From: Clarkia xantiana subsp. parviflora
Taxonomy: Eukaryota > Streptophyta > Magnoliopsida > Myrtales > Onagraceae
Direction: 5' to 3'
NCBI GenBank assembly: GCA_036873135.1
Contig: JAPTYO010000007.1
Span: forward strand, 22,054,763 to 22,118,762
DNA: 64,000 nt
The notes beneath the pieces are model-generated. The model saw nothing but the letters and a program-made list of their open reading frames with translations. It was not told where the DNA came from and searched no databases. Shown piece by piece: positions 34,515-44,730 of this stretch; position 1 is the stretch's first letter, and the number at the start of each line of letters is the position of its first letter. A program made the translations under genes and the position numbers.

Positions 34515-35855
34515 TCAAATAACAGGACCACCAGGAGGCCCGGGGGCAACTTCCATAAACTCGGGAGAAGTGACAATGACGTTCACATCTCCGCTATCAT
34601 CTACCAACACCTCGTAGTTGGGAAGGCCACGCTCCAAAAGGTTCAGCGCCTCAATATGAGAAAGGGCATAATTCGCATACGGCCCTAACTCGCCAAAAGG
34701 GAACCCAGGGTCAAGATCTTTCACACGAGTGAAATAATCTTCAGAACGCTCGCTCATCAGGTTGTTCACTTTCTCCTCAACAGCGGCTTCAAAGTCTGAA
34801 GTTCCCAAGTACTTAGTGAAACCCACTTGTACGCCATTCTCCCGACTCTCTTTACCGAGAGCAGCTAGCTCCACTCCTTGAGAATGAAGATCATCTGTAA
34901 CCTTCTTCTCGAGAGCGATCATCTCAGACTCAAGCTTTGACAAGCGAGTATGGCGCGCTTCATAACGACTCTCAGAAGCTGCAGCTTTCAAACTCAACAC
35001 GCGAGCCTCTTCTTTGGTTCGCAGCAACTCTTGGCGCACAGCGTCACACTTATCCATAGCCGCCTGCTTCGCGCTCACCAACTCCATGACAAAAGATGAC
35101 ATGTTCACCATGTCGGCTACAACTTGTACATATCAACGCAATAAGCCAAACATAAATCGCAAGAGCAACAAACTTGGCAGAAAAATCAAGTTACTTACAG
35201 GAGCAAATCGGGATAAGGCACCCTGTGCATAAGCCTCAGCCTCCTCATCAGTCTTTGGGCAAGAATGTCTATCACCTGGTGGAACACACCTACGCAACAC
35301 GCGGACTCCAACCTCGGGAGTGCGAAGTGAAGACTCCTTGGGGAAATAAACTCCACCAGTACCAAAAGGAGCCCAGGTATCCCCAGTAATGTCCAACCCA
35401 ACTGGGCACACCAGATGGTCGCGCCTAAGAGGGGGAACCGCTACGACAAAGAAAGAAAAGTAGTTAACAACAAATAACAAAATCGCGGAATACATTCATC
35501 AAAAATATACTTACAAAGTCCGCGGCCTTCCACAGGTCGATTTCCCGACTGGGGGGCAGATGACACCACATTGCGACTCGCAACTTCCTTGCCTTTACGA
35601 GTGGAAGAAGTCGCATTTGGCTTCAAGAGCTTGGGATCAGTCGGTCCACGCGCCACTGTGTCAGTCCGCTTGGAAGACACGCGAGAATCAGACACTGGGG
35701 GAGTATCCCCGGTCACATGAGTAGAAGACCCTTTGCCAAGATCACGCCCCGAGTTGGCAGGAGTGACGGGGGCAGGGGTCACCAAAGCCGGATCGGCACG
35801 GGAAGCAATACGCGGGCCGCCGCACGAAGCGACGAACTCTTTCCAGCAAACCAAC
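34515..35855 (-). pseudogene. Antisense spliced gene inside the retrotransposon
   Basis: Three coding segments on the strand opposite to pol: 35515-35855 (acceptor TTGCAG, donor GTAAGTATA), 35199-35440 (acceptor GTCGTAG, donor GTAAGT) and 34515-35116 (acceptor TTGTAG, stop TGA). The first is Ser/Thr/Pro-rich with basic patches (STRKGKEVA). The second is conserved-looking (PLRRDHLVCPVG, PGDRHSCPKTDEEAEAYAQG). The third is a coiled coil (about 120 residues, MSSFVMELVSAKQAAMDKCD onward) ending in an acidic domain. Extra genes in antisense orientation between pol and the 3' LTR are known in Tat-lineage elements. Phases join between segments 1 and 2; between 2 and 3 the frame is off by one base. 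Exons upstream of 35855 are not recognisable and may have been replaced by the 18-bp array. Function unknown. Confidence 0.6.
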
Positions 35856-36032
35856 CTGCAATATGAATTCACAAAAGGCATAGTGCCGTTCGAAAAGCTA
35901 TCCATCATGAGTATCAAAATACTCAAAAAAAAAAACGTTCAGAGAAAGAATGAAGGGTTTACTCATAGCAACAACTCGGCCGAAAGGAAGGGGATTCCGC
36001 AAGATGTTACTACAACTTCGCAACCTGCAAAA

Positions 36033-36450
36033 CATCAATGCGTGTATCAAGGTTAACGCGCGTATCAACATCAATGCGCGTATCAAGGTTAACGCGCGTA
36101 TCAACATCAATGCGCGTATCAAGGTTAACGCGCGTATCAACATCAATGCGCGTATCAAAGTTAACGCGCGTATCAACATCAATGCGCGTATCAAAGTTAA
36201 CGCGCGTATCAACATCAATGCGCGTATCAAGGTTAACGCGCGTATCAACATCAACGCGCGTATCAAAGTTAACGCGTGTATCAACATCAATGCGCGTATC
36301 AAAGTTAACGCGCGTATCAACATCAACGCGCGTATCAAGGTTAACGTGCGTATCAACATCAATGCGCGTATCAAAGTCAACGCACGTATCAAAAGTCAAC
36401 GCACGTATCAAAAGTCAATGCGCGTATCAAAAAGTCAACGCACGTGACCA
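36033..36450. repeat. 18/36-bp higher-order tandem repeat
   Basis: About 23 copies of an 18-bp monomer in alternating versions, GCGCGTATCAACATCAAT and GCGCGTATCAAGGTTAAC, forming a 36-bp higher-order unit. The last copies degrade. Frames stay open on both strands only because 18 is divisible by three. Confidence 0.85.
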
Positions 36451-37867
36451 AGTTCCACGCACATAGTAAAGTTGGTACGTACCATGGAAGGAACTAACAT
36501 CCTAAGGGGCTATCATGCAAACGGAGGATTAACGCGACAAACCGTAAGAATCGGACGCGGCAACGCTTAAGGAAATTTTTTCTCTAAGGCATCAAGACGA
36601 CAAGTGACTATGCCTAAAGTTATTGGGCAATCCCCGTCAACTAAAAAAAAAAACCGCCAAGAAGGAAAATCATGCATATCGACCAAAAAAGCTTCTACAC
36701 GAAGATACGGGGAATTCCATATCAAATACCCATGGAAATGGAAAATCGCCTAAATTATGGACAAACGACGATAATGATGGCAATCAATCAGCAATTACTC
36801 GACGTATAAACATCAACAAGCAGTCCCACATGTCGACAACGAAAAATGACTTAAACAAACAACAACGCGGTTACATCGACATTCAAGTCGAAGCTGTCCT
36901 AAGAATTCGAGTTTCCAAATTACCTCAAAACGTGACGGAAGGTATTCCAATGGACTCCCCTCGTCGAGACGATTCCGGAAAGGTAAGGATCGCAACGAGG
37001 CGAGGCCGGGAAGGCGGCGCGTGGGCCACACGCTCCGGCGAAGGGGCTCCACTCGCGGCGGCGCGTGAGGGCGCGTGCGGGGTCTTCTGGCGGCTCCGAA
37101 GGTGGCGCTGGAATCCTTAGGACAAACCGAGTCGAATGATGGTGTCAACTTCCAAAAAAAAGCCAAAAATCAGACTCGAAACTGTCAAAACGTATCTAGG
37201 CTCCACGACGGCAAAGAAATTTTGCACACAAAAGCAATTTCGGGAAAGGGTGAATGAATTACCTGCAAAAGGAATGGAATGGTGAACTCCCAAGGTGCTG
37301 GAAAGATAAATGGGGATGTGTGTATTTACTAATCCCAAAGAGATGCTTTATGGATAAGGATTAGTTTACCTACACTCAAGACTAAACCCCTACGGTATAC
37401 TCTACCCCCTCCTCTTAAAATATCTATTCCTATGCATGTCTTGATATTGCACGTATCAAATCCATTACTATACACGTATGTTGCAATCACATGATTCATG
37501 ATTCGGTAATCACTTAGTCATTTTAGAAACGTACGATTTCTATTTCTTGCATTGCGTAATTACAATCTTGCAATGACTATTACTTATGTATGCATGTGGA
37601 TAGAGACATGTTCGCATAGCGTATTACCGATTGCTCATATCTCCGACGATAATCATACTTGCGCATATACATTTCCTATTGCACTAACCATGATGATAGG
37701 AAACAAAGTCATTCGGTCGGAAAATCAAACGACGGACGAAATCAAGATGCTTGCGTCCGACCAACGATCAAAACCGAAAGGTTAGCGTCAAACTCAAATT
37801 GGACAAATATCCTAACTTAAAATAGAGTCAAGAAAGGTTCTAAACCGTTACTTGACTCGGGGGCAAG
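36450..37867. other. Retrotransposon 3' region
   Basis: Non-coding by eye. 36960-37120 is markedly GC-rich, possibly promoter or first exon of the antisense gene. A purine tract precedes the 3' LTR. Confidence 0.5.
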
Positions 37868-38634
37868 TGATGGATAAATGTCCTTCGGGTTCGTATTTAC
37901 ACTTCGGGCCTCGTAAACGTGTCAAAAATTACATCTCGGTTTAAAAACATCTCCCACAGTATCAAAACGGTCCGGAAGCACATTTACGCGCGTCCGGACC
38001 GGACCTCCGGGTTGCGTAAAGCAATCCGGACCTCGCCGAATTGCCCAAATTCGACGAGGTCCGGATTGCCCTACGGGTATCGCGCGACTACCGTATCCGC
38101 GATTACCGTTGCGTGTAGAGAAGTCAAGTTCGCACATTACCAATATGGATGACGGTTACCGCATGATCTTAAACCGTCATCAAACCGCTCCAAAACCGGG
38201 TCCGGTCCCAAGGAAGCCTATAAATAGGAGGTCTTGGCCACCCATTTTGACACATTCTCTCATTTGCCCAACTTTGGTATTTTGAGCTCTGACTTCTCTC
38301 TAGAAATTCTCTCTCTCTAGAAATTACATTTTTGCCCTTATAGTGACTTAAGCATAGGAGAGGGCTCCGCTAGCACCACCCCCCCCCCTCTCCGTGCTAG
38401 CATTGGTCCTTGGTGCAGGATCCGACGCTTGAGACACGACCTTGTCGAGACACAACCTTGCCGAGTCACAACCTTACCGAGTCCCAGCCTTACCGAGTCT
38501 CAACCATACCGAGACACAATCCTCATACGGGAGCAAGTCTGAACACTCGTTAGTGGCCCAACCTCCGACGGAAGGATCACAGCCCGCACAACCACAGACG
38601 CATCCTCACGACCTTGTTCAATCCGGACGCAACA
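37868..38634 (+). repeat. 3' LTR
   Basis: 767 bp, TG...CA, TATAAATA at 38219-38226. Nearly identical to the 5' LTR apart from a handful of substitutions and short indels in the U3, C-run and near the 3' end. Confidence 0.9.
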
Positions 38635-38639
38635 GCCGG

Positions 38640-39215
38640 GTTGCCCCAACCGACAAAGTATGTTTTGCTTTTTTTTTTTTTAATAGAAATTGTAAAAGTT
38701 AATGATTTTGTAATTTTGTTTCTAAAAAGCTATTGGACATGGTAAACTCTAGAGGGCACAGTTACACATTTATCTTCTAGGGTTCCCATGTCCAATAGGT
38801 TTTTAGAAAAAAAAAAAAATATTCTGCGAAACGTCAATTTTCTCTCTAGGTTCATCATGTTTAATAGATTTTTAGAAGAAAAAAAATTACAATACCATTA
38901 GTTTTTACAAAATCTGTTAAAAAAAACAAAAACAAACAAAAAAAAGCGAAAAAAAAAAACATACTTGGCCGGGTTAGGGCAACCCGGCCAACCAATTTTT
39001 TTCGGCAGGTAAAAAAAAATATCAATTGCCCAACCCGGTCAGGCCTAGATTTGTAAAACATTTTTTTATGTGGCCTATTTTGGTATTTGATTTTTATTTA
39101 GGTCTATTTTGGTCAAAAACTCTAAACTAGGCCTAGATTTGTAAAACATTTTTTATGAGGGCTATATTGGTATTTGGTTGTTTATTTAGATCTATTTTGG
39201 TGAAAAACTCGGCGT
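38640..39215. repeat. Centre and right arm of foldback element
   Basis: 38640-38985 is the centre, with two diverged copies of a CTCTAGGGTTC...CCAATAGGTTTTTAG motif like that at 16.1 kb. 38985-39215 is the right arm, with two or more 80-bp units containing GGCCTAGATTTGTAAAACAT in inverted orientation to the left arm. Confidence 0.6.
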
Positions 39216-39641
39216 TTTCGTATCAATAGTGTCGATTATTCTAATTACAAACAATTAATAGGTATATGTATTTCTTAACACCAATATAGATGATGATCGA
39301 AGAAAGTTTGCAATAATTGATTGAACATGCTAACATCGAGTGCTTTGATATTCTTTGTATTGTCGAGACATTATGAAGTATTATAAAACTTGTAAGATAC
39401 GACACAATCTATCAACTCTAATCGTTATGATTGCCTTAGTAAATTGTTGGATCTTTTTTGGGATCAATCATTAGACCATAACGTACTACTTTAGAAATTA
39501 CCTACATGCTCATTATAGCATTATTATATGGTACATTGCATTTTTACCCATCTAAGACGCACAACCGTTCATTCAATAAATGTGTGGTCAGTTAATTTAT
39601 TTTGAATTTACTATTAGTTATATGAGTTCCAACTCTACTAA

Positions 39642-40586
39642 TCTATATACTAGATACTTGCGATATGTTCTTGAAGTTTCAATTCAAAATGGTCGAAAAA
39701 AATGCGTGGAATGTTAATTATATAGAGAATTTGAGAAAAAGTTTGCTTGTAAAAAATCTCAAGAATAGAAGATTTAGGGTTTCGATATGATTCGTTGTGA
39801 TTATTGTAGGAATTTGGTGTGGAAAATATTCCTATAAACTCTTTCTAAACCACAATTAAGTCAATATGTGTCTCTTCGGGTGCTTTCGGCATTGATCCTA
39901 AATTTGGTTTTGACTCCTATAAGATTTAAATTTTGATGTCTTTGCGAGGTTTTCGTGATTTATAAATTAATTTTCAATAAAAAAATGATGGTTTATTGCT
40001 TCACTTTCTTGACCCTATGAGTTGGTTTTTGTGTTAACGGCAAAAGTTGAACATTAGACAAAACTTGTTAAAAAGATAATTTAAGACTGAGATATAGATA
40101 CAATTCTTTACAATAATTATGTTCAAAGACAAACTGAATGGCTTAATGCATGAGGAAGAGGGCAGCATATAAATGTAGGATTGAATTTTAAGGCTCAAAA
40201 TTTGCTTTATTGGAATCAGGATGAGGACTAAAGAGGCACCTGCATTTTCGTCAGTTTTAGAAGTCATCCATTTGCTTTCTATTCTAATAACTGATTGTAC
40301 GTACAATTTTGATCGTAGAAAGACTTGAAAAACTCATAAATTGAAAATCATATCACATCCCGCGTTGTTTTTATTATTTCCGAGGTATGTAAAATCCTAT
40401 ATAAACACTTCAAGGGCAATGCGAATTTGTTACCTATGATAGCAATTTGTAATAAAATTGATCTCTAACTATGATAGCAATTTGTAATAAATTTGATCTC
40501 TATTACTCTAATCCGATTGTTAAAAACTACTATGTGTTATAACATATATCGTCACGCGCGTGCAACGCTCGCGTAAAAAAATCTAG
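39642..40586 (+). mobile_element. Possible Helitron
   Basis: Starts TCTATATACTAGATACTTGC after an A. Ends with an imperfect GC hairpin (ACGCG...CGCGT, about 40555-40575), then AAAAAAATCTAG and T. The two ends fit a Helitron but the hairpin is bulged and the interior is featureless, with a direct repeat of ATAGCAATTTGTAATAAA near 40440-40490. Confidence 0.4.
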
Positions 40587-40610
40587 TAAATAAATATATA
40601 AAGTCAAATC

Positions 40611-41208
40611 TGTTAGATTACGTGGAGTAATCACTACGGATACTTAAACAATGTACATGCTAGTAATCGGAATTACGCAGCGGAAGTTTCACACATATCT
40701 TTAAGATGATCCGTAGACCCAAGATCTTCTCTGGAGGGAGTTCACAATCCTCCGGTCAAGACCCATAGAGGTTCTTGTTAGAGAAGCCCTACGTGGTGAA
40801 AGCTCCACAGCAAACCCCCTTATCGATTCTTGGCACGGGGACAGATCTCTGGAGAGTTTGCTCGAAGGCAATTTGGCACACCCTTGGTGAGGGTTATGGT
40901 TCGGCCGAAACTAAGGTTTATGGGGAGGGTTTTTCTCTCTAAAACACTCTTATGAGAGAATTGTGATTAACCCTAAAAATCTCCTAAGACCTCTTATTTA
41001 TAGGAGGAGTAAAATGGGCAGTCCACTTTACCCCACCTAGGGTTTCCGCCGGCCTATGTATTTGGGGAGGCCCAATTTTGGGCCTCCCATGTCAATTGGG
41101 ATTTGGGTCTAGCCCAATTACCCTAATGTGACATTTACCCAAGTTCATTAGGTAAACTATACATATTATGGGCTGCCAATTACGGCGCCCATTACCATAT
41201 GCTTACAG
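40611..41208 (-). repeat. Possible LTR (Copia-like, minus strand)
   Basis: On the minus strand, from TGTAAGCATATGG to ...TCTAACA. It has a TATAAATA box near 40995-41003 and a GC-richer R/U5-like leader. A purine-rich GAGTAGGAGC abuts the start, as a polypurine tract would. No partner LTR or target duplication was confirmed. 41209-42180 is similar GC-richer, non-coding-looking sequence that could be its decayed interior. Confidence 0.35.
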
Positions 41209-42240
41209 CTCCTACTCGCCGGAATGGGAGGGTGTCTGTTAATGTATTGTCTTCCAAATCTGCATCAACATTTCTCTCATTTGATCTGCTCCTTGCTTCT
41301 GAATAGTTCATACGAGGTTTGCCGTGCGACCGGCGGATACGACGGACATCGTGCTACTCACCTGTTAGGAGTATTGTAGCGCCCGCGGAACGTTGATTCC
41401 CTTTTCTCCAATCAACCTGTTATAAACAACATTTATATATTGTACCGCGATGTATCCTAGGTCAACTAATAATTCTCCTTCTGCCTAGTTTCCACATAGG
41501 AACACTTCTCCAAGGCATCCGTACAAGTATTCACAACCTTCGATTAATATCCGGTTGGTGGCCACCTAGTGAATACAAGAGTCGGTGAAGTACATGTGAA
41601 CGTGACCATCCCCATCGCTCATATCTTTAGTCTGACCCAACCGGTTTCCAAAGACGTGGTCACTGGGCCTTTTTGTTTAGCTCGTACGCCGGGAAGCGAG
41701 CATTGAGTCTGACCTTAGGTATGAGTTTTGAGTCCGTGAGGATACTTTAGGTGTCTCTTCATAAGGCTCCTGGGATCAATCACACCCTCGAGGTGAAGAA
41801 GTTTGCGCCCGCCAGAATCACGAGGATTCCTTTCTAGCACAACCGATCTGTGACCCCGTGGTCGAACGTGGCACGCGCAGTATGAAGCACGCGTTGATAG
41901 CAAACTTGAACCTTTTAGGTTGACAGGGAAAGGATATGTCAATCATGCTATCACGGATTCTCATCTGGCCAAAAATGTGGTTTAATGACGAACGAAGTTC
42001 ATCACGGCGATATGCAAAACGAAGATCACGTCGAGTTACTTCCAAACTAGATAATCGTCTTGCTTAATCAGGTTTACCCCCTGACTCTTAGCCAGACTTG
42101 TTTGGTAGAGGCCTCCATCCACCGCAAGACGACCGTAACTGAGTGACGAGGTAAGTCCGTGGAGAATTATGATATGTATTCAGAATAAATTCAATTATAA
42201 ATTTAAAAATTGCAGTAAAATAAATTTAAACGTTAAATTC
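41209..42240. other. Unclassified moderately GC-rich block
   Basis: Distinct in composition from its AT-rich surroundings. Frames are short and broken and I recognise no domain. Possibly the remainder of the LTR-like element. Confidence 0.35.
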
Positions 42241-42463
42241 ACTTGTTACAACTACGCACTATACACAAGAATCATATGGATTTGAAACTAGTGATGAGTT
42301 GAAGCATTACATCAGTCAATCATCAACGAGCAAAAAAAACAAAAATCAACGAGATTTGAAGATTAATTCATAAAGCAGCTACGTAATACCAATAATAAAA
42401 ATATTCCCTAGCTAACATCACCATTTTAACTGAAAAAACAGGCACAAGCAGCATGAATATAGC

Positions 42464-42697
42464 CTAACACGCACCCCCACCGCCGTCATTGCCACCTCTA
42501 TCACCGCCGCCACCTCTACCACCGCCACCACCACTTATAGCAATTCCACCATGGTGGCGGTGAATGTGACGCACAAACCCTCCACCTCCATCTCCAATAC
42601 CTCCTGATCGGGAAACGCCTATATAGAGAAGCCTTAGATAAAAAGATACCACGATCAAAATTATAGAAACTATGAGCAACACCTCCCACACCTCCAT
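42464..42697 (-). CDS. Small membrane-anchored Gly-rich protein (paralog C)
   Basis: A 77-residue intron-free frame. MEVWEVLLIVSIILIVVSFY forms the membrane helix (about 4-22), then LRLLYIGVSRSGG. A short Gly part holds a reduced His motif, RHIHRHHGG, followed by GGGGGRGGGGDRGGNDGGGG and a terminal AC. It is a shortened relative of paralogs A and B: same start, Arg-x-Gly junction, Gly/His tail and final Cys, but the long His tracts are absent. Its 3' flank (42265-42340) and 5' flank (42800-43460) match theirs. ATG at 42697 fits the family start better than upstream codons. Function unknown. Confidence 0.6.
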   Translation of the reverse strand: MEVWEVLLIVSIILIVVSFYLRLLYIGVSRSGGIGDGGGGFVRHIHRHHGGIAISGGGGGRGGGGDRGGNDGGGGAC

Positions 42698-42834
42698 TGT
42701 GTATATTTTACTACACCAGAATATAATTATTTTTTTGGTCCAAAGCAACTGAAAAGAGAGGCCGGCCTCTTAAGCAGAGTTGGTTAATTACTTGTCTGCT
42801 CTGTGCATATATATAGTTGAGAAATATGTACAGA

Positions 42835-42868
42835 TCTAACGCGGAGACCGACTATTAAATGTCTTCCA

Positions 42869-42870
<2 letters not shown>
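42835..42870 (-). promoter_or_regulatory. Conserved promoter block 1, paralog C
   Basis: AACGCGGAGACCGACTATTA then AATGTCTTCCA, about 138 bp before the ATG; shorter by a few bases than in A and B. Confidence 0.5.

Positions 42871-42871
<1 letters not shown>

Positions 42872-42906
<35 letters not shown>
42872..42906. repeat. (TA)n microsatellite
   Basis: Uninterrupted TA run of about 34 bases just upstream of promoter block 1 of paralog C. Confidence 0.9.
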
Positions 42907-42911
<5 letters not shown>

Positions 42912-42969
42912 TGAATGAATCTTCCATTTTAATCCTTTTACGTACGTAAACTAACCGGATCCACTCAAC

Positions 42970-43010
42970 ATACGTGAATTTCACTCCTTTGCTACGTCAT
43001 AATTATATAT
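42970..43010 (-). promoter_or_regulatory. Conserved promoter block 2, paralog C
   Basis: ATACGTGAATTTCACTCCTT then TGCTACGTCATAATTA. The CTACGTCA (TGACGTAG) core is kept but the overlapping TTGAC of paralogs A and B is lost. Confidence 0.5.
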
Positions 43011-43480
43011 ATAGTTATCCAGACTCAGCCTCTTATAAACGTGTCCATTATCTAGGTAACTTTGACAAAACGACATGTTCGTAAAAATGGTATGACTAAA
43101 ATAGTATAGTATCGACTTAAAATTCAAGTAGATTTTCCAGCTATTATATATATTTGACACATCTATAGATATGTGTAAGACACTTTCATTTATGTTTAAT
43201 CATGTAGACATGTCTAGAATGTACATTCAAGTGTCTACCCATATTACTATTGTTGAAAAATCGTCTGGAATACAGAAATAAAGTAAAATCATTTTGTTGG
43301 CCAAAAAAAAAAGTAAAATCATTTGAACCTAAGGAATAATAATAGTTTGAATAAAATTGTAATTAATCCATTAGATTGACGCTAACATAGATGAATTTTC
43401 TATTTATCTTCTAAAGTATTGCTTTATATCCTCATGTTTTATAGAAAGGAAGAGACTTTTCTTGTGAAACTTGTTAGCAG

Positions 43481-43986
43481 TAGGGGTGGCCATAAAAACC
43501 TGAAATTCGAGGAAAATCGTCCCGACCCGTCCCGCAAAACTCGTTCCGAGTTAAAATCCGCGGTTATTTCGGGAAATCGGAAAAAACAGAACCCGCCCGC
43601 ATACAACTAAAAATAACCCTTAAAAAACATAACATTGGAGACTACTAGTATAATATCAGTGATGTGAACATTTTGTACTATAATTTTTTTTGTGTATAAT
43701 CAACGTAAAATTATGATATAAATCATTTCATGCATACTTTTTCTTAATGTTATGAAAATTTTGACCGATGTAACAAAAAATAACATATATGTGTTCATTG
43801 TTTAAAAACCGAACATAAATTTCATATTTTTTTTGGGTATATATAGATTTATTTATAATAAAAATTTCCATATATGTGTTAATTGGTTTAAACCAAACCC
43901 GTTCATGAACCCGAAAAATCCAAAAATTTATGGGCGGGATTTATTTTTCGAAAAACCCGCTTGAACCCGCCCGCATCCACCCCCTA
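43481..43986. mobile_element. hAT-type non-autonomous element
   Basis: A 506-bp element with ends TAGGGGTGGC and, inverted, TAGGGGGTGGATGC. It is flanked by perfect 8-bp duplications GTTAGCAG (43473-43480, 43987-43994). Internal GAACCCGCCCGCAT-like motifs near both ends are inverted. The 8-bp duplication is typical of hAT. Confidence 0.8.
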
Positions 43987-43994
43987 GTTAGCAG

Positions 43995-44730
43995 CACTAG
44001 GACAATCTTAAAAACCTACTTGCATACGTATATCCTCATTGAGTCGCTCTCAGCGCAAGATTTTACTCGAATGAAAATTTAGGTAGTAATATTATTGATT
44101 CGCAAACTCGTATGTTAAAAGAATATATAAATTCATTTTATTGTTGATTAATTTATTAGAGTGGCATATGTACGTAAATATATAATGTCATATGTCATTC
44201 ATAAGATTTTCACTTTTATTTTTATAGAAATTTTTTTTTCGTAAATCAAATTATCGTAAAAAAGTTATGCCTATTTGATTATAATATTTAAATTAAATAA
44301 TACTAAAGTAAATAATGACGTGGAACCATACACGACACTTTTCATGATTCTGGTGCATTTAGTTTAAATTCACATGCTTCACTACCTAACATTTTTTTAA
44401 CTTAATTAATCGAACAAAATCAAGCGGAATTTTAATTCTTTTATTAATTTGGAAGGAAATAGAGTAATGTAGCACACCACATTTTGTCATGTTAGCAAAT
44501 ATCAAATATCAATGTCACTTTCAACACATCTATAAAATTAAATTGATTTATCTTGTTTCCACATGTGGAATACTTAATCGCCGCACGTACAAAGAACACA
44601 CCAACCACTAGTAAGCTTAATATTTACAAAAAAAGAAATATCAATAAAATGAACTGAAACGTTCGTGACTCCAAAATCAAGATGTATTAAGAGGATAGCA
44701 CAAGCATATATATAGTTAAATCGCCTTCAA
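43995..44730. other. AT-rich intergenic
   Basis: 3' flank of the next small gene; no gene or repeat recognised. Confidence 0.5.

Larger units (their letters stand above)
27670..38634 (+). mobile_element. Ty3/gypsy Tat-lineage LTR retrotransposon, gag-less
   Basis: A 10,965-bp element with LTRs 27670-28463 and 37868-38634, TG...CA ends, and 5-bp duplication GCCGG (27665-27669, 38635-38639). The PBS follows the left LTR (TTGGCGCCGTCTACGTG). A purine-rich tract (GGGGGCAAG) precedes the right LTR. The pol order protease-RT-RNaseH-second RNaseH-integrase and a long 3' region with an antisense gene mark the Tat lineage. Gag is missing: pol-type sequence begins only about 150 bp after the PBS. Between the LTRs I count five or six substitutions plus several indels, so the insertion looks fairly young. 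Confidence 0.92.

Noticed and set aside
35898..36466. Frames with ININARIKVNAR or LIRALM repeats
   Set aside because: Artefact of the 18-bp array.
40034..40306. 90-codon minus-strand frame
   Set aside because: AT-rich composition, no homology seen, lies inside the possible Helitron.
41715..42045. Two overlapping minus-strand frames in the GC-richer block
   Set aside because: Overlap in different frames, the longer lacks a proper ATG, no domain recognised.
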